Source: Campylorhamphus procurvoides | Taxonomy: Eukaryota; Chordata; Aves; Passeriformes; Dendrocolaptidae | DNA length: 64,000 nt | Assembly (NCBI GenBank): GCA_013396655.1 | Contig: WBMV01005960.1 | Coordinates: 313,776-377,775, forward strand | Direction of reading: 5' to 3' | Shown: in pieces, positions 28,711-41,200 of the stretch | Numbering within the stretch: position 1 is the stretch's first letter | Layout: each line of letters begins with the position of its first letter | The notes under the pieces: model-generated | Seen by the model: the letters and a program-made list of their open reading frames with translations, nothing else | The model's database searches: none | What the model was told of the DNA's origin: nothing | Made by a program: the position numbers and the translations under genes

Positions 28711-28871
28711 CAGCTTGCTTCACAATCATTATTTTGCTCTAGTGCAGAAATCATGTAATGAGGACTTCATGCTGTTAGGATCCTAAGCCCTGATTGTTAG
28801 AACATTTCAGTCATATTAAAAAAATGATATATTGCAAGTAGATAGGGAGAAAAACAGTAATTGGAAGCTCA
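28711..28871 (+). repeat. Copy B of a diverged ~161-bp sequence pair
   Basis: Aligns nearly gap-free with 30084-30244 in the same orientation. Shared anchors in register include CAGCT, ATTATTTT, GCAGAAAT, TAAT, ATGCTG, TGATTG, ATTAAA, ATTGC-AGTAGAT and CAGTAAT. By hand count about 50 of the first 73 columns match. It resembles none of the CR1 or LTR sequences in this window. It may be an ancient repeat or a duplicated regulatory element. Confidence 0.7.
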
Positions 28872-30083
28872 GCAGTGGGTTAAAGCCACAATTTATTTAC
28901 CATTTCCCTCGCATTAGATGAAACATTAACAGGATTATTAATAAAGATTCTGTATTGGGTTTTCACGTAGCAGCAGCAGATCATACTACTCTGTTGCCAA
29001 AAGTACGTCAGTACACTTTTCTTAAGGCTGCAGAGAAACCTTATCTAGCCTCAAATTACTGCAAGATGGTAATCTTCATAGTTCCTTGAATTAGGACGTG
29101 ACCTTTAAAGCAGAGGGGCAAAAACAAAACATCCATCTGATGACACTGATGTCTTGGTTACACAGGGTGCATGAATTAAGGAAATTGAACTACAAATTAA
29201 AATTCAGCACTGATTTATTAAAAATCAGGTGCTGATGAAAAGTGTTTCTCGTTACAAGATGCTTTTCTAATTTCCATTGCGATTGCTGTCCCCAACTGTA
29301 GTCATTAGTCCCCAGAAAAGCTGCTTCTATTTTTGGTTGTGTGGTTATAATTCAGAATTGTTTCAGGCTTTTTGCATTACTTCCCCATTTAGTTGGGACT
29401 TCTTTGGTCTACAGCATTAAAAAAGCCAAACCTCCCCTTCTCCACCTGTTACTCAGATTCCCAGAGCAATCTCAGAAATGGGAAGTGGGAAAGTGGACCA
29501 GGGGGGAGCCTTTGACCTCTGCAAAGCTGAGCAAGTGTTGTTGTGGCAGCAGAAGATTTCTTGGCAATTCCCTTGTTTGCCAGCTGGACTTCACAGGCAG
29601 TTCACCATTTCAGAATAAAGAACAATAAAATATTCCTCTTTAAAAATACCTCAAGTGAAATCAGTCAAAGTGATTCAGGCTTTTGCTGTGGCAGCTTCTC
29701 AAGACAGGGACTGCATGGCTTTTATTTTTAAATTCCTGAGGTGAAATAATTGTATAAAGTATTCATTTGAAGAGTTCACAGAGTAACTGAAAGACAAGTT
29801 CATAAAAATAATGTGTATGTGATAATTAAGTCTACAAAATCTCCTGTGATTTTTAGCTATTCCTAGTCCATTTCCTGAAGGGAGAAATGTCCCTTGAACA
29901 GCTTTCCATGTATTATTTTTATATATAAACACACACTTTTTTTATTGAGTAGCATACCTTGGGTCAGTCTCAGAACACTAACTTCTAAACATGAACCCAG
30001 CTGCTGCAGATAATGATTAGATGAAAAGTCAGGCAAAAATAAACAGGAGGACTTCTGATCTCAGGTTAGGGACGAGAAGGAAG

Positions 30084-30244
30084 CAGCTCACTTTGAAATA
30101 ATTATTTTACTGCAGAGCAGAAATGGCATAATAAGAAGTTGATGCTGCCAGAAGCTGTAACCCTTGATTGCTGGAATACAGCTGTCACATTAAAGATGAC
30201 ACATTGCCAGTAGATTGGCATAGCTGCAGTAATCAGAGACCTCA
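30084..30244 (+). repeat. Copy A of a diverged ~161-bp sequence pair
   Basis: Partner of 28711-28871, lying 1373 bp to its right in direct orientation. It begins CAGCTCACTTTGAAATAATT, carries GCAGAAATGGCATAAT and ATTGCCAGTAGATTGG, and ends near GACCTCA. Similarity fades outside these limits on both sides. It is non-coding. Confidence 0.7.
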
Positions 30245-31361
30245 CATCTGTGCTACACTTGCCCAATTAAGGAGCTTCTTAGTGCAAGTCTAGGCCAAGG
30301 TTAATGAAATTATTTAATATGCTTTATTGCAGCAGGGTTGTTCAAAGAAGTCAGTGGAAAGGTGCATTAAAACTTATTATTATGCTTGATAAAAGACAAG
30401 AATTGAAAAGCCAGAACGTATTGTTCTGCCAAACTCTCTTTCCTGCACAGAACTAGAGATAGTTTACTCACATTGCTCAGTTACAGCTATACACTTTAAA
30501 GATAAATGCTTAAACCAAGCCAGAGAAAACAGGTTTCATGAGGACACTGATTAAGCAAAACATGCTTAAGCACATCTTCAGTGCAGATCACATTTCTCCA
30601 TGGAATCCCACATTTCCTTATGAAATCACTATAGAAACTTGCTGAGCCAGGTGCCCTTCATTGCATCTCAACCCTTCATTACACCCCTCCAATAGCAGTC
30701 AGCAGAAGTGCCCCTTGCCAGCCTGGAACTGCCAACAGGACAGTGCTTCCAACAGCAGGAACAGCTGGGCACAGACTGAGCTCTGCTGCTCCAGAACAAA
30801 ACTAGGGCCAGTCCTTTCACTGCTGGTACCATCTACTCAAAAACACTATAGAAACTTGCTTGGAAACTTCCACATTACAGGAAGGAAGAAATAAAGTATT
30901 GAAGTCCCACCGACCAGTGTTTCCTTACTGTATCTTCATCATCATGACTGTAACAACCTTCAGTATTTGGATATACCTCTCTGTCTTGAGGGTGGCACAA
31001 CCTTTAGCTCTGGGAATAAAAACCTTAGAGTTAAAGCCCAGTCAGGACTCATTTGAAGTCTTTCTTGTCACTCCAAAGACTTCAGGAAGTCAAGCAAACC
31101 CCTCATTATACAACTCAGAAGGATCCAAGAAGTGCTTTGATACTGCAAATATTGCAGAAAATCCTAAAGCAAGTCAGAATACACTGGGTTAAAGAGAGCG
31201 TCTTTGTAGAGTCTCAGCTGCATAGACAGCGCCTTCCTTTCAGTTAATCACTTGCTTTGGTTGGTTGGTGATTTGGTTTGGGGGTTGTTTTGCTTTGGTG
31301 TGTTTTTTGTGGTTTCAAGGGGTGCTCCTCACTTTTCCAGTGAAAAAAAGAACTTCACTGT

Positions 31362-31910
31362 TGTGATTTAATCCCTGCCAGCAACTAAACTGCCCACTAA
31401 GATGTTCACTTCACTCTGTCCATGGTGGGACCAGGGGGAACATCAGAAGACTAAAAGTGACAGAACTCACAGTTGTTTAAGACAGTTTAGGAGGAGAAGC
31501 AAGAGCCATGCACACAACCAAAGCCAAGCAGGAACTCATTCCCCCCTTGCCATGGCTGGGCAGGTGCTCAGCACCTCCAGGAGGGCACGTCCCCAGCACC
31601 ACAGTGGTTACCTGGGAAGGCAAACACCATCACTGCCACTGTTCCCCCTCCTCCTCCCTCTGCCCCCACTTTATACACTGAGCAGGATGCCAAATCCTAT
31701 GGAATATCCCCTGGCTCAGCTGGGGTCACCTGTCCTGGCTGTGTCCCCTCCCAAACCCCTGTGCACCCCCAGCCTGCTGCCTGCTGGGGTTTGTGGAGTC
31801 CTGCTCAGCAGCAATGAAAACATCCCTGTACTACCAACACTGCTTTCAGCACAAATCCAAACCACACCGTCGTACAGACTGAGGAAAACATGGAAGGGAA
31901 CAAAAAGTGA
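31362..31910 (-). mobile_element. Solo LTR of an avian endogenous retrovirus
   Basis: Recognised from the long non-coding LTR text. On the + strand it begins near GTGATTTAATCCCTGCCAGC and includes GGAATATCCCCTGGCTCAGC, GTCCTGGCTGTGTCCCCTCC and GTGCACCCCCAGCCTGCTGC. It then has CAGCAGCAATGAAAACATCC and ends near 31910. Sense is the minus strand, where a TATAAA box lies at 31675-31670. No gag, pol or env sequence flanks it, so it is a recombined solo LTR. The 172-codon + strand open frame over it is not a gene. Exact ends are blurred by divergence. Assignment to an ERVL-like songbird family is from memory. Confidence 0.85.
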
Positions 31911-34900
31911 AGAAAATTAAGGTTAAGACAGTATATTCACTAATTAACATTTGGTGACAGGAGAAAGGGAAGAGTTCTTAAGAACCTTCTGACTGAGCTC
32001 AGCAGAGACAAGTTAAAAGTAAAGAGCAATGAGGAGAGGGAGAATGAGGAATGTCACAGGGCAAAGAGGGGTCTGTGTTGTTATGGACTCCTGGGTTTGT
32101 GCCTGGCCAGGAGCAAACCAGTTCCCAGAGCTATGGCTTGCCTCTTTCTTTCTGTTTCTGGTTTGGTTTTGTGATTTGGCGGATTTTGCTGCTTTGTTTC
32201 ATTGGTTTTAGGATGTTTTTTTAAACCTTTGGACAATCTATTTGAAACAGAGGAGGAAGGCATGGAAGTCTCCCTAGAGCCAGTACTTTGGTTTCACCAA
32301 AATGAGCCCTGGCAGTGTATGATGCAGTGCCCCCATGCAGACCCAGACCTGCCAGAACTGATGTCTGGAGAGGGGACAGAAAAAAAAGGGAAAAAATAAA
32401 GAAAAAGAGAAATGCCACATGTGTCATATTGACAGTCTTGAGCAGCCAAAAACAATGAGTTGGACTCAAAAGTACCATAATTTTAGTCAATTAAATCTGA
32501 AGCTTGAAGTAACAAAATAAAAAACCTGATTAATTTACTTTGCTACACATTTTGAGAGAGTGTTTCAATCCTGTTTTTCTGGCAACTCCCTTCACTCCCC
32601 TCAGTGACAGAAGCATAAGAAGAGAGAGAAGAGCATCACCTCATAAAAGCATGAATAGAAGTGCTGCAGTGACCTGCAATATTTTGAGTTCCCCAGCTGA
32701 GGAGCACAGCAGGTTATGACTTGGCTCTACAGCATTATTAAACCCCCTGAGCACTGATTGGCATGAAATCATTTATAGGAAGTTACAAGAGCAGCAGCAT
32801 TAGAGGTTTAAAGGATAAAACCCCCACGGACACCCTTCACTTGCAGCTCTGCTCCCACGTTCCCCACGCCCCAACAAAGACTGCAGGTACCTCTTGTACT
32901 AATTTCCTCTCCTCCTGCTTCCAAAAACCCCCCTAGTTTTCACAGAAGGAAAAAGAGAAATGTAGTGGACCTTGCAGTTGGACACCTAAGTGTCCCGCAA
33001 GGGGAATAGGAAGAGCTAATATTGAAATTATCAAATACCTTTGGGAGGCAAAAGGTGACTCAGAAAATGCCCTGTTGTGCAGTGTGACTGAGGGGTTTGG
33101 GTGGGTCCCTGGTGAAGAATCACAGCCTGGAGAATCCAGGAGGTCACGGCATGCACTGAGAAATAGGATGGATTTGTGCACTGAGCAATAGGATGGATTT
33201 GTGCACCCAGGGAAAGGATGCAGAAATGGATGCTCTAGAAGAAATGAAGGAATAAATTTTGCCCTCAGATATTTGTTTGCCCAGATTGAGCAGTTAATTG
33301 AGCAGGGAGCTAGTATGTGTGGTTTGGGTAGGTATGAGTGGGCATGGAAGGCAGCTTTTCCACTCTTTTGGATGGTGACAGGCACAGGAAGCTTGTTAGT
33401 GCACTGTTCATAAAAATTCACATTTACAATGAAGCCTTCGAATTATCTAGCCAAATATTTTTATTTCTGTGTATGGGCTTACCTAGCATGAGTACCAGGT
33501 ACAAAGCATGGCAAGCCTCCTCATGATCATTTCTCTGTCTCACTACAATTTGGCAATAACTCAGATAACCACTGAGTCATTTAAACACCAACAACCCCTA
33601 CCTGGATGAAGGAAGAATTTCTGTAGTTCTTGAACTGTTAGAACACGAACATGCTAACACACAGTGGAAAAAAATGTACATAATTGGGTGTAAAAAACCA
33701 AGAAAAGCTCCATGAAGTAAGGAAATTCACCACAACTGTGAATCCAGTGCCTGGGATTTTAATGGCTATGAAGGCATTTCTGCCAGTACAGACTGAGCTC
33801 ACTGAGCAGTTTCATATTTGCAAGCTTCACTAAATACATACACTTACTGTTTCCAATCACAGTGAAAACAGAGATATTCTTAATACCTCCTTTTCTGAAC
33901 TAGCTCAGCCTATAGCATCCGACTGAGTCAGGCATTGCCAAATAAAAACAGTGTTATCAGTCTGTATTTGATAGTGCTGCTGGAACAAGGCAGTGCCAGG
34001 CTCGGGGCACAGCTATTTGTGGGGCAGGCTGGCACGCATGGACCTTGTTCAGAAATTCTTTAAAATGTGACAGAGGGGCTCACTGTTAAACTCCATGTAA
34101 GAGAGAGTATTTTTTATAGTTTATGTTCCTATGATTTTTTTTTCCTGCAATAAAGGTAGAGAAGGTTGTCTGGGCAATGAGGGTTAACGAAGATAGAGGA
34201 AAAAAATAAAGATGAATTTCAATTGTTTTGTTATTAGACCTTACGAGAGAATTTAATAAGTTGAATTTTCCTATTAATGCAATTGAAAATTTAATGAGCT
34301 TCTTAATTTATGACTTCACTAGGCTTGAATTATAAAACAATAACACAAGCTGCACTCTAATTGCCTGAGTGTGTCTGAAGATGACAGCGTGTTTAGGCTT
34401 TCACTTTAGCATCTAATCTAAATATATTAACAAATAGCACAAAAAACATTGCAAAGAGAAAGGACAAAATTAATTATTTTTTTTGTGATAAACAAAGCCT
34501 TATCCTTACTGTTGCATTCCATGTTGTGATGGGAAATTTCCATTTAATATTAATACAGTTCTGTGAGACCCTTGAGAGCTTGTTAAGAAAGATTATTCCC
34601 CCTGAAACAATAACCTGGACCAAGATCGAGCTGGTGGTACCATGGAATGTTATGGGCTGAGCCAGGTCTTAGGTGTGGAGTGACCTCAGCTCGTGTATCC
34701 TAACAGATAACATTGAAAACAAGAATTAATATCTAAGAGTTTTATGCTTTTTCATGACAGCTTAATAATATTGTTGACTACTAAATTGTTACATTGCACA
34801 GGAGTCCACATGTCAACTTTATTTTTTTAAATCACCTGTACTGTTTTCTTCACAGTGGAAAATACACTAGGAAAATTTAAATACTTCATGTTGCGTTATT

Positions 34901-37900
34901 AGACTGAGTGGGGGGATTTTTTGATTTGGAGTTTTTTAAACATATTATGATTGATGCTTCTGATAGTCATAGAAAATATATTGCAGAAAATACCATTATA
35001 AGAGAAACTGAATATTCCCAAAATGAGAGCTTTCTAAATTAATTTGGTGTTTTCATTTCATGAAAAGTTACACTCTAACTTTGAATCAAAATCCTGGTTT
35101 CACCTGGATCTTAACTGAATAAAGCAGTAAATTTTTTATTTTGTCCTTGGGAAGACAGGTTTGTTGCTTCATTACCTCTACCTTTGCACTTCGACACCTG
35201 GAATAACACTGTTCATAATTTTGAATTTCTATTATGCCTGTCTGCGAGTCTTCCCATCAGGTGGGTGTAAAGTTGGGGCAAACACAAAAGTTTCAGAGTT
35301 CAAGTCAATTCCCATCCCACTCAAATCAGCCACTTACAGAAGATGTGTTAACCCTCCCCTGCAGGGCAAGTGCTCTCTGTCCAACTGGGAACTTTTTTAA
35401 AGGTCCTAGACCTGTGTGGCAAAAAGAAGCAGATTCCTGGAGTTTCTGGTTGCTGGAAGAAGATGTGCATCACTTTTTCAATTTTATGGCTCTGCTATCA
35501 GACAATTTATTGCAAAAATACAGCAAACTCATTGCAGGTGACCTCAATGGCAGGTGGGGGTTCCTCCTTCAGGTGACAATCCACCTACTGCAGAATTTTA
35601 CATGCTTTGTTGGTGGAAGGCTGCAAATCACTAATGATGTCTAACATTGCTTAAAAATAAGCAAATTGTTTCGATCATTCAATGTACCAATGATTTTAAT
35701 TCTTTTTAAGAGGGCAACTTCTAGTTTTTGCAGCCAGGCTCAGAGCCTGGGGAAGGGGAGGAAAGGAAAGCAAAGAAGGATGCTGTTTATGGGCATTAGA
35801 ATTCAAAGTGTCTTCCCTGACCCTCCTTCTAAAGAAAAGACAGTCAAGAACATGGGTAGAGGTAGTTGCAGGGTCTGACCATGCCATTTATCACTGCCAA
35901 GATTCATCAGTGATACAGCATTACAAGAGGGAACAACTGAAAGGTTAAGGATTTATCTAGAACATCTGAAACAGATATTAAACTGAGATTTATAGCAAAG
36001 TGCTTAATGGAAATTAATGTTTGCTGTCTTAGCTACTGTAGTACTGGAAACAAAGCAACTTGCTCCTTTTCCAGGAGCCATCACTGAGCTCTTCACTTGC
36101 TAGCAACACTTAAGAGCAGGTACATATGGTTAGCATTTTGTATTTTGACTTTACTGGGCAGAAACTTAGAAGAGAAAATAAATATGTTCACAGGAGTGAA
36201 GTGCTGTAATTGCTGGGGCAACAACTTCAGGAGGTGGCTGTGGGAAACAGGTTGGAAGTGTCTAAATGTGGTTCGCTGCCTGCCGAGACTAAGACCCTCC
36301 GAGCAATAAAAACTTCCATAAAAGCTCATAAAGGCACTTTTATTGGTTTTGAAGAGCCATCCTCAGGATTTTCCTTTCAATATCTATCTAATGACATGCT
36401 TTCTAAAGGAGCTATAGGATTGCAAGTTATAGGAGGTATTTAAAAGATGTGGTGTTCAGGATGTGGTTAGTGGTGGGATGGCAGTGCTGGGTTNGAGATT
36501 ACAATTTCCACATTGTGCTTTTTGCCATAAGCATACCTTATCTGAATTTGGACAGTAAAAATCAACTAAAATATTTTCTCCTCTTTTTATGTTTAACAAC
36601 ATTTGGGTTCTAAGTGTTGTAGCTTACTGTCTAGAACACTATACAGACTTTCATTTAATTTAAAATAACTTACTTGGATTGGAATCACAGCATTCTTATC
36701 AAAACATGGTATACAATGTGTTCATTACTATGTCTCTCAATTTCAATAAAGGTGATGTATAGAAGAAGAAAATTTTTATTCAATTGTTTTGAACTAGTAT
36801 CAGCATTTTACATGTCATGAACATGTGGACATTTATTGGTGTTAAATACAGATAAGTATAATTAAATCCAGTTGAAACAAATGGCATTCTTCACCTGACC
36901 CAGCGTTTTTGTATTACTTTAGTTTAGTATTCAATAATTCTCTAATTCAATAACAACTGAATCAAGGTTCCTCAGTCCCTGTGTAGATTTAAGGCAAAAG
37001 AAATCCCCATCTGGATTTCTAATTATTTATAAGTTTATTGCTTAAACAAAGCCACATACAGATAAGGGAAGGCAGAAAAACATTCAAAACATTAGAAATC
37101 CTAATAGGCACTTCTGTTCTCTTAAGATGTTTGCATAAATTCATTTTGGCTCTTGGGATGCCCTTGGGGTGTTGACAGAGGATAAAGAGAACCCTGAGAA
37201 CAAGGGAGGGTTTGTGCAAAGCACCAAACCAGACTCATTCCTTTTGGGGCACTCCGAGAGGAGAATGGTTTAAGCAGAGATGCTGCAGCTACTTGTAGAT
37301 CTCTGTAGTCTTAATATAACAGGGAGGAATTTCTTTGTGTTATTTTACTGACAAAGTTGCAATTATAAATAAAAATTACCAGAACACACTTCCTTTAAAC
37401 ACTGTTAGTTATGCAGATTTTGAGAATATGACCAGGAGGCAATATTTCAAAAAAAACTATTAAAATGACTTGATATAATAGCCACATACCCACATCCAAA
37501 TTAGTCTGAAACACTCTATAGAACCAAATAAGACTTACAAACCCCTACGTTAAAAATCACACAAGTGGTTCATAAACCCACAAATCTAACTTTCACCAGG
37601 AATATTTCTATTTTCTACATCAGTTATTCCACTGTGGCACTTCAGGTGAGATAGAATGTGAGGCCAAACAGTTGGCTGGTGATATTTGAGAGCCCATCCC
37701 AGCAAAGGAGCATGCACAGTAAGAGCATGGGGGATGTCTGAGACAGCAATGTGTCCATCCACATTCACATACACACACAGGCAGAACTTGGAAGAAAGTC
37801 CAAGACAAACCATGTGACACCAAGTCCAGCTCCTCACTTTATGTTGCACGGGCTTTGAAACCTCTTGAAAATGAAGGGCATTTAAAACCTATTCAGCAAG

Positions 37901-37937
37901 ACACAACGTGAGTGTTGTCTGCACTAAGGTACTATCT
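31911..37937. other. Non-coding sequence between the two LTRs
   Basis: Contains a second G/T-rich strip near 32140-32215, the 25-bp duplication at 33153, and a very AT-rich block at 34200-34440. The only ambiguous base in the window is the N at 36494. No retroviral coding sequence is seen between the two LTRs, so they are separate solo insertions and not one provirus. Confidence 0.6.
33153..33202 (+). repeat. 25-bp tandem duplication
   Basis: Two head-to-tail 25-bp copies (33153-33177 and 33178-33202) beginning GCACTGAG and ending GGATGGATTTGT. They differ at one base (A versus C at the ninth position) and are followed by a third GCAC start. Near identity indicates a recent replication-slippage duplication. 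Confidence 0.95.
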
Positions 37938-38271
37938 TGGTTTAACCCCCCCAGCATCCAAGCCCCACCCAGAGGGTCTCTTCCTTCCCAGCCCTCCCCC
38001 CGTGGGACTGGGGAGAGAATCCCAAAGGAAAAGTGAGGAAGCTCAGCTGGGGTCACCTGTCCTGGCTGTGTCCCCTCCCAAACCCTCGTGCACCCCCAGC
38101 CTGCTGCCTGGTGGGCTGAGGGACAGAAGAGCCCTTGACTTGGTGTAGTCCCTGCTCAGCACTAACAAAACCAGCCCTGAATTATCAGCACTGAGCACAA
38201 ATGCAAACCACAGCCCCATGGTAGCCACTCTATGGGAGAAAATGAACTCCCTCCCAGCCAAAAGCAGCACA
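37938..38271 (-). mobile_element. Solo LTR of the same family, internally deleted
   Basis: On the + strand it runs from TGGTTTAACCCCCCCAGC to CCAGCCAAAAGCAGCACA, close to the expected TG...CA family termini. It shares about 130 bp of near-identical text with the LTR at 31362, from GCTCAGCTGGGGTCACCTGT through CCCCCAGCCTGCTGCCTG to CAGCACTGAGCACAAATGC. The middle part that carries the TATA region and downstream leader in the other copy is missing: AAAGTGAGGAAG runs straight into CTCAGCTGGGG at about 38040. It is therefore unlikely to retain promoter activity. I saw no clear target-site duplication. Confidence 0.87.
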
Positions 38272-41200
38272 GGAACAGCCTCTGGAATTGCCTGACCCAT
38301 CTGGAGCCAGTTCCTAACAGGACATTACTTCAGATATTTTCTTCTATTAATTCACTGCTGACTTGTGATTTGACAGAATGGGGTTTTTTTTATGAAACAC
38401 ACCATTATAAAATACAGGATTAGGCACTACAGAAAAGATCTCTGGAGGACCCAGTGTTGCAAAAACACATTCAGACTTTATAGCACAGGTCCTGTGTCTA
38501 AACTTTTAGGATATTGTTATATCTCTGTAAAAATAAAGAATGCAATGAAAAATTTAGTCTTTCAGCAAGCTCCCTAAGCTCATGCACCAGCTCAGTTCCT
38601 CGGCCAGACACAGGCTGGCTGAATTTGAATCTACAGCTCCATTTAAGGGGTAGTAAATTGAGATCAGATCAAGCTTACTATAGTTTTAATTGTTTGGCTT
38701 TATTAATGTAAGATATGCTGCTTCTTATAACATTATCAGCCCTGCCCCACATACAACCCTCCAAGTGAACACGCAGGTTTCTCCAGTTCCTCTGAGTAAC
38801 TGGCACGAGGGATTCTCTGAGGAATATGCTCTGAAGAATTTCATTTTTGTGCAAGCAAACCAAGTGCACAAGGAGTTATGGGAAGGGATTTGAGGCCACG
38901 CTACTGTACTTTTCCTCCCAATAAATGGAACCCTTCTGTCCTGTACAGCAAAAGGTACCAAAAAGCTATGTGAAATTGCACGTGGTGTGCCTCTGCAGCT
39001 TTTAGTTCCTTTCAGCTCCACCAAACAAAGTTGAGAGCATCTGTGAAAACAGAATCTGAGATTGCTTGAAAAGCATAAACCCAGCTCCTGCCAGAAGGCC
39101 TTGGTCGCCTTCAGATGGAGAAGAAAATCTAAAAGGGGTAAAAAGCAGCAAAGCTGGATGAGAAAACAGAGACAGGCATTTATATTCGTTCTAAAGAAAG
39201 ATGCAAAACATTTTTATTTCTGACTTAGTCCTTATGTTTTTTGACATCTTCACTTTTTGGATAATTAAAGATTTTCCTACAGGGCTTTATGACAGTTTTA
39301 TAAAAGCTGTCCCTTTATATGCAAGGAGAAACGCTTGGAAAAGAGTGAGAGTGTGTGAAGTGGTGATGTTCTTTTCCAGGCATGCTCCTGATGGGTTTAG
39401 TTTTAGTTTTTCTTGAGGCAGAAGCACAAAGAAATGAAAAAGTATGACCAAAACTTTATTCCGAGTATTTTTTCGCACATCCTTATTTTCCTTCACTAAA
39501 GTTCTTGCAGAAATCAAAGAAGTCACTGAAAATTTTATCCCTTATTTTTTTCTTAAATAAAGTTGAACAGGGGAAAACTTGCTTTCTGCAAGCCCACAGC
39601 AGTTTGCCAAAAGTCATGGATTCAGTGGAGCAGCCCTGCCTGCCCAGGGCTGTCTGGGGAAAGCCCAGGGAGAAGATGCAGAGTGAGGGAAGAGACGAGC
39701 AGAGCATTTACCTTCGCTGTAAAAATCCATGATGTGTCACTGCCTGCTCACTGAGGACCTGAGCACTGAAGGAAACGCCACATTTTTCAGAGTTGAAAAA
39801 ACAGTGCTGGATAGTCATAAATATTGCTTAAACAGAAGTTATGCTAATACTGTAATAAAGGGGGGTTTTAACCCATGCTTCCCATTCCGGTTGTCAGAGT
39901 AGCGAGTCTTCAGCCAGTGGAGTTCAAAGGTTTTAAATATTCTATTTCCGAACAATGAGGAATAAAACTGTAGGAAACTCAGTGGAGACAAAACATCATT
40001 CTTTTCTTTTTCTCCCAATGGATCAACTCTAAGCCCATGAGAAGATCACCAAATGAGATTTGCAAATAATTAAAGGTTTGTTTCTGATGAACACTATTCA
40101 TTTCACATGTAGCAGACACCTGCAGTTACAATGAAGTCGTGACTTTGAACGTGTTTAACACAACACCAAAAGTGGACACAAAGACTGACATCAAGTGACT
40201 TGTCACGGGTAAAATATTAATTAATAAGCAACTCAGATAAACACAAAAGGCTGAGACTTCAAGGCTCCCTGGTAGAGTTGCACATACTACTGTAATTTAA
40301 AAATAGATCTTGTCTAGTGTTTACACAGAGTGAGACCTGTGTGCAACCTCAGCCAAACCCACCAGGATACAGAGCAGCTCAGTGAGAAGTCCACGTCTGA
40401 AGCAAAAGGGTGGCATGTCAGATGGAACAAACAGCCACACAGGCAAAGGCCTGACTTGGCACAGCTTTCCACAGTCCTGGGGTTTAATCAGCACTGGAGC
40501 AGAGGCAGCAAAACAAGTGACAACACTGAATTCCACCGTGTGAGCCACACACCAGGTCACTGCGTGCTCTGTGGCCAGGAAATAGCTCCACCTGTCAGAG
40601 CTTGGCCCTGAGGTCTGAAACAGAGGAGCAGATTGTTTAGCCAATGCATAATGGAGAGAATGAATAGAACTATAACTGTAGGCAGGGCTCTGAGTGAAGC
40701 ACAGTTACATTGGAATGCTCTGAACAGTCATTGTCGTAGAAAAGATATCAATGAACTCAGACACATTCACAGACTTTCATCAGCTAAATGAAAGTTCCAT
40801 TCCCAGCTAAACATATTCAGCAACCAATTGGCTACTACTCACTGTTTGTATGCAGTGACTTACAAAACCAGATTATTCAATTGTCATAGCAACGGTATCC
40901 CAAAGTTGGGTTGTCAAAGTAGATGCCAACAATTCCATCTCTCAATTCATGCAGCCCTCCTTGGGCTGATGCATCATTCTACACTGGGGTACTAGAAAAT
41001 CAGCAAGTGCTATTATGTGGAATGAAAAATGTAAATGTGGCCCTAAAATGGCAGTGGCAGAGGGTTCTCACTTCAGGTACCACTGGTGGTTCAGAGTGAC
41101 AGAGGGAGGTAACCACACCAGAGCCCTCTGGCTCCTGCAGCACGAGAGGGAGCACCTGCAGGAAACAGGGACTAGTGACCAAATGGAGAATACCTGCCCT

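Larger units (their letters stand above)
23196..31361. other. Non-coding sequence holding the 161-bp pair
   Basis: Mostly AT-rich, with a few purine tracts and short CA runs (around 23985). The main structure is the direct pair at 28711 and 30084. A G/T-rich strip at about 31255-31320 directly precedes the first LTR. No exon with both splice sites and a recognisable peptide was found. Confidence 0.6.

Noticed and set aside
31255..31320. G/T-rich strip as a telomere-like repeat
   Set aside because: The units are irregular (TTGG, TTTGG, TTTTG) with no TTAGGG register. It is simple low-complexity DNA next to the LTR.
31402..31920. 172-codon + strand frame as a gene
   Set aside because: It is antisense to, and largely contained in, a solo LTR and carries no retroviral or host domain.
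31362..38271. A full provirus bounded by the two LTRs
   Set aside because: The 6 kb between them has no recognisable retroviral coding sequence, and the LTRs are well diverged with different deletions. They are independent solo insertions.
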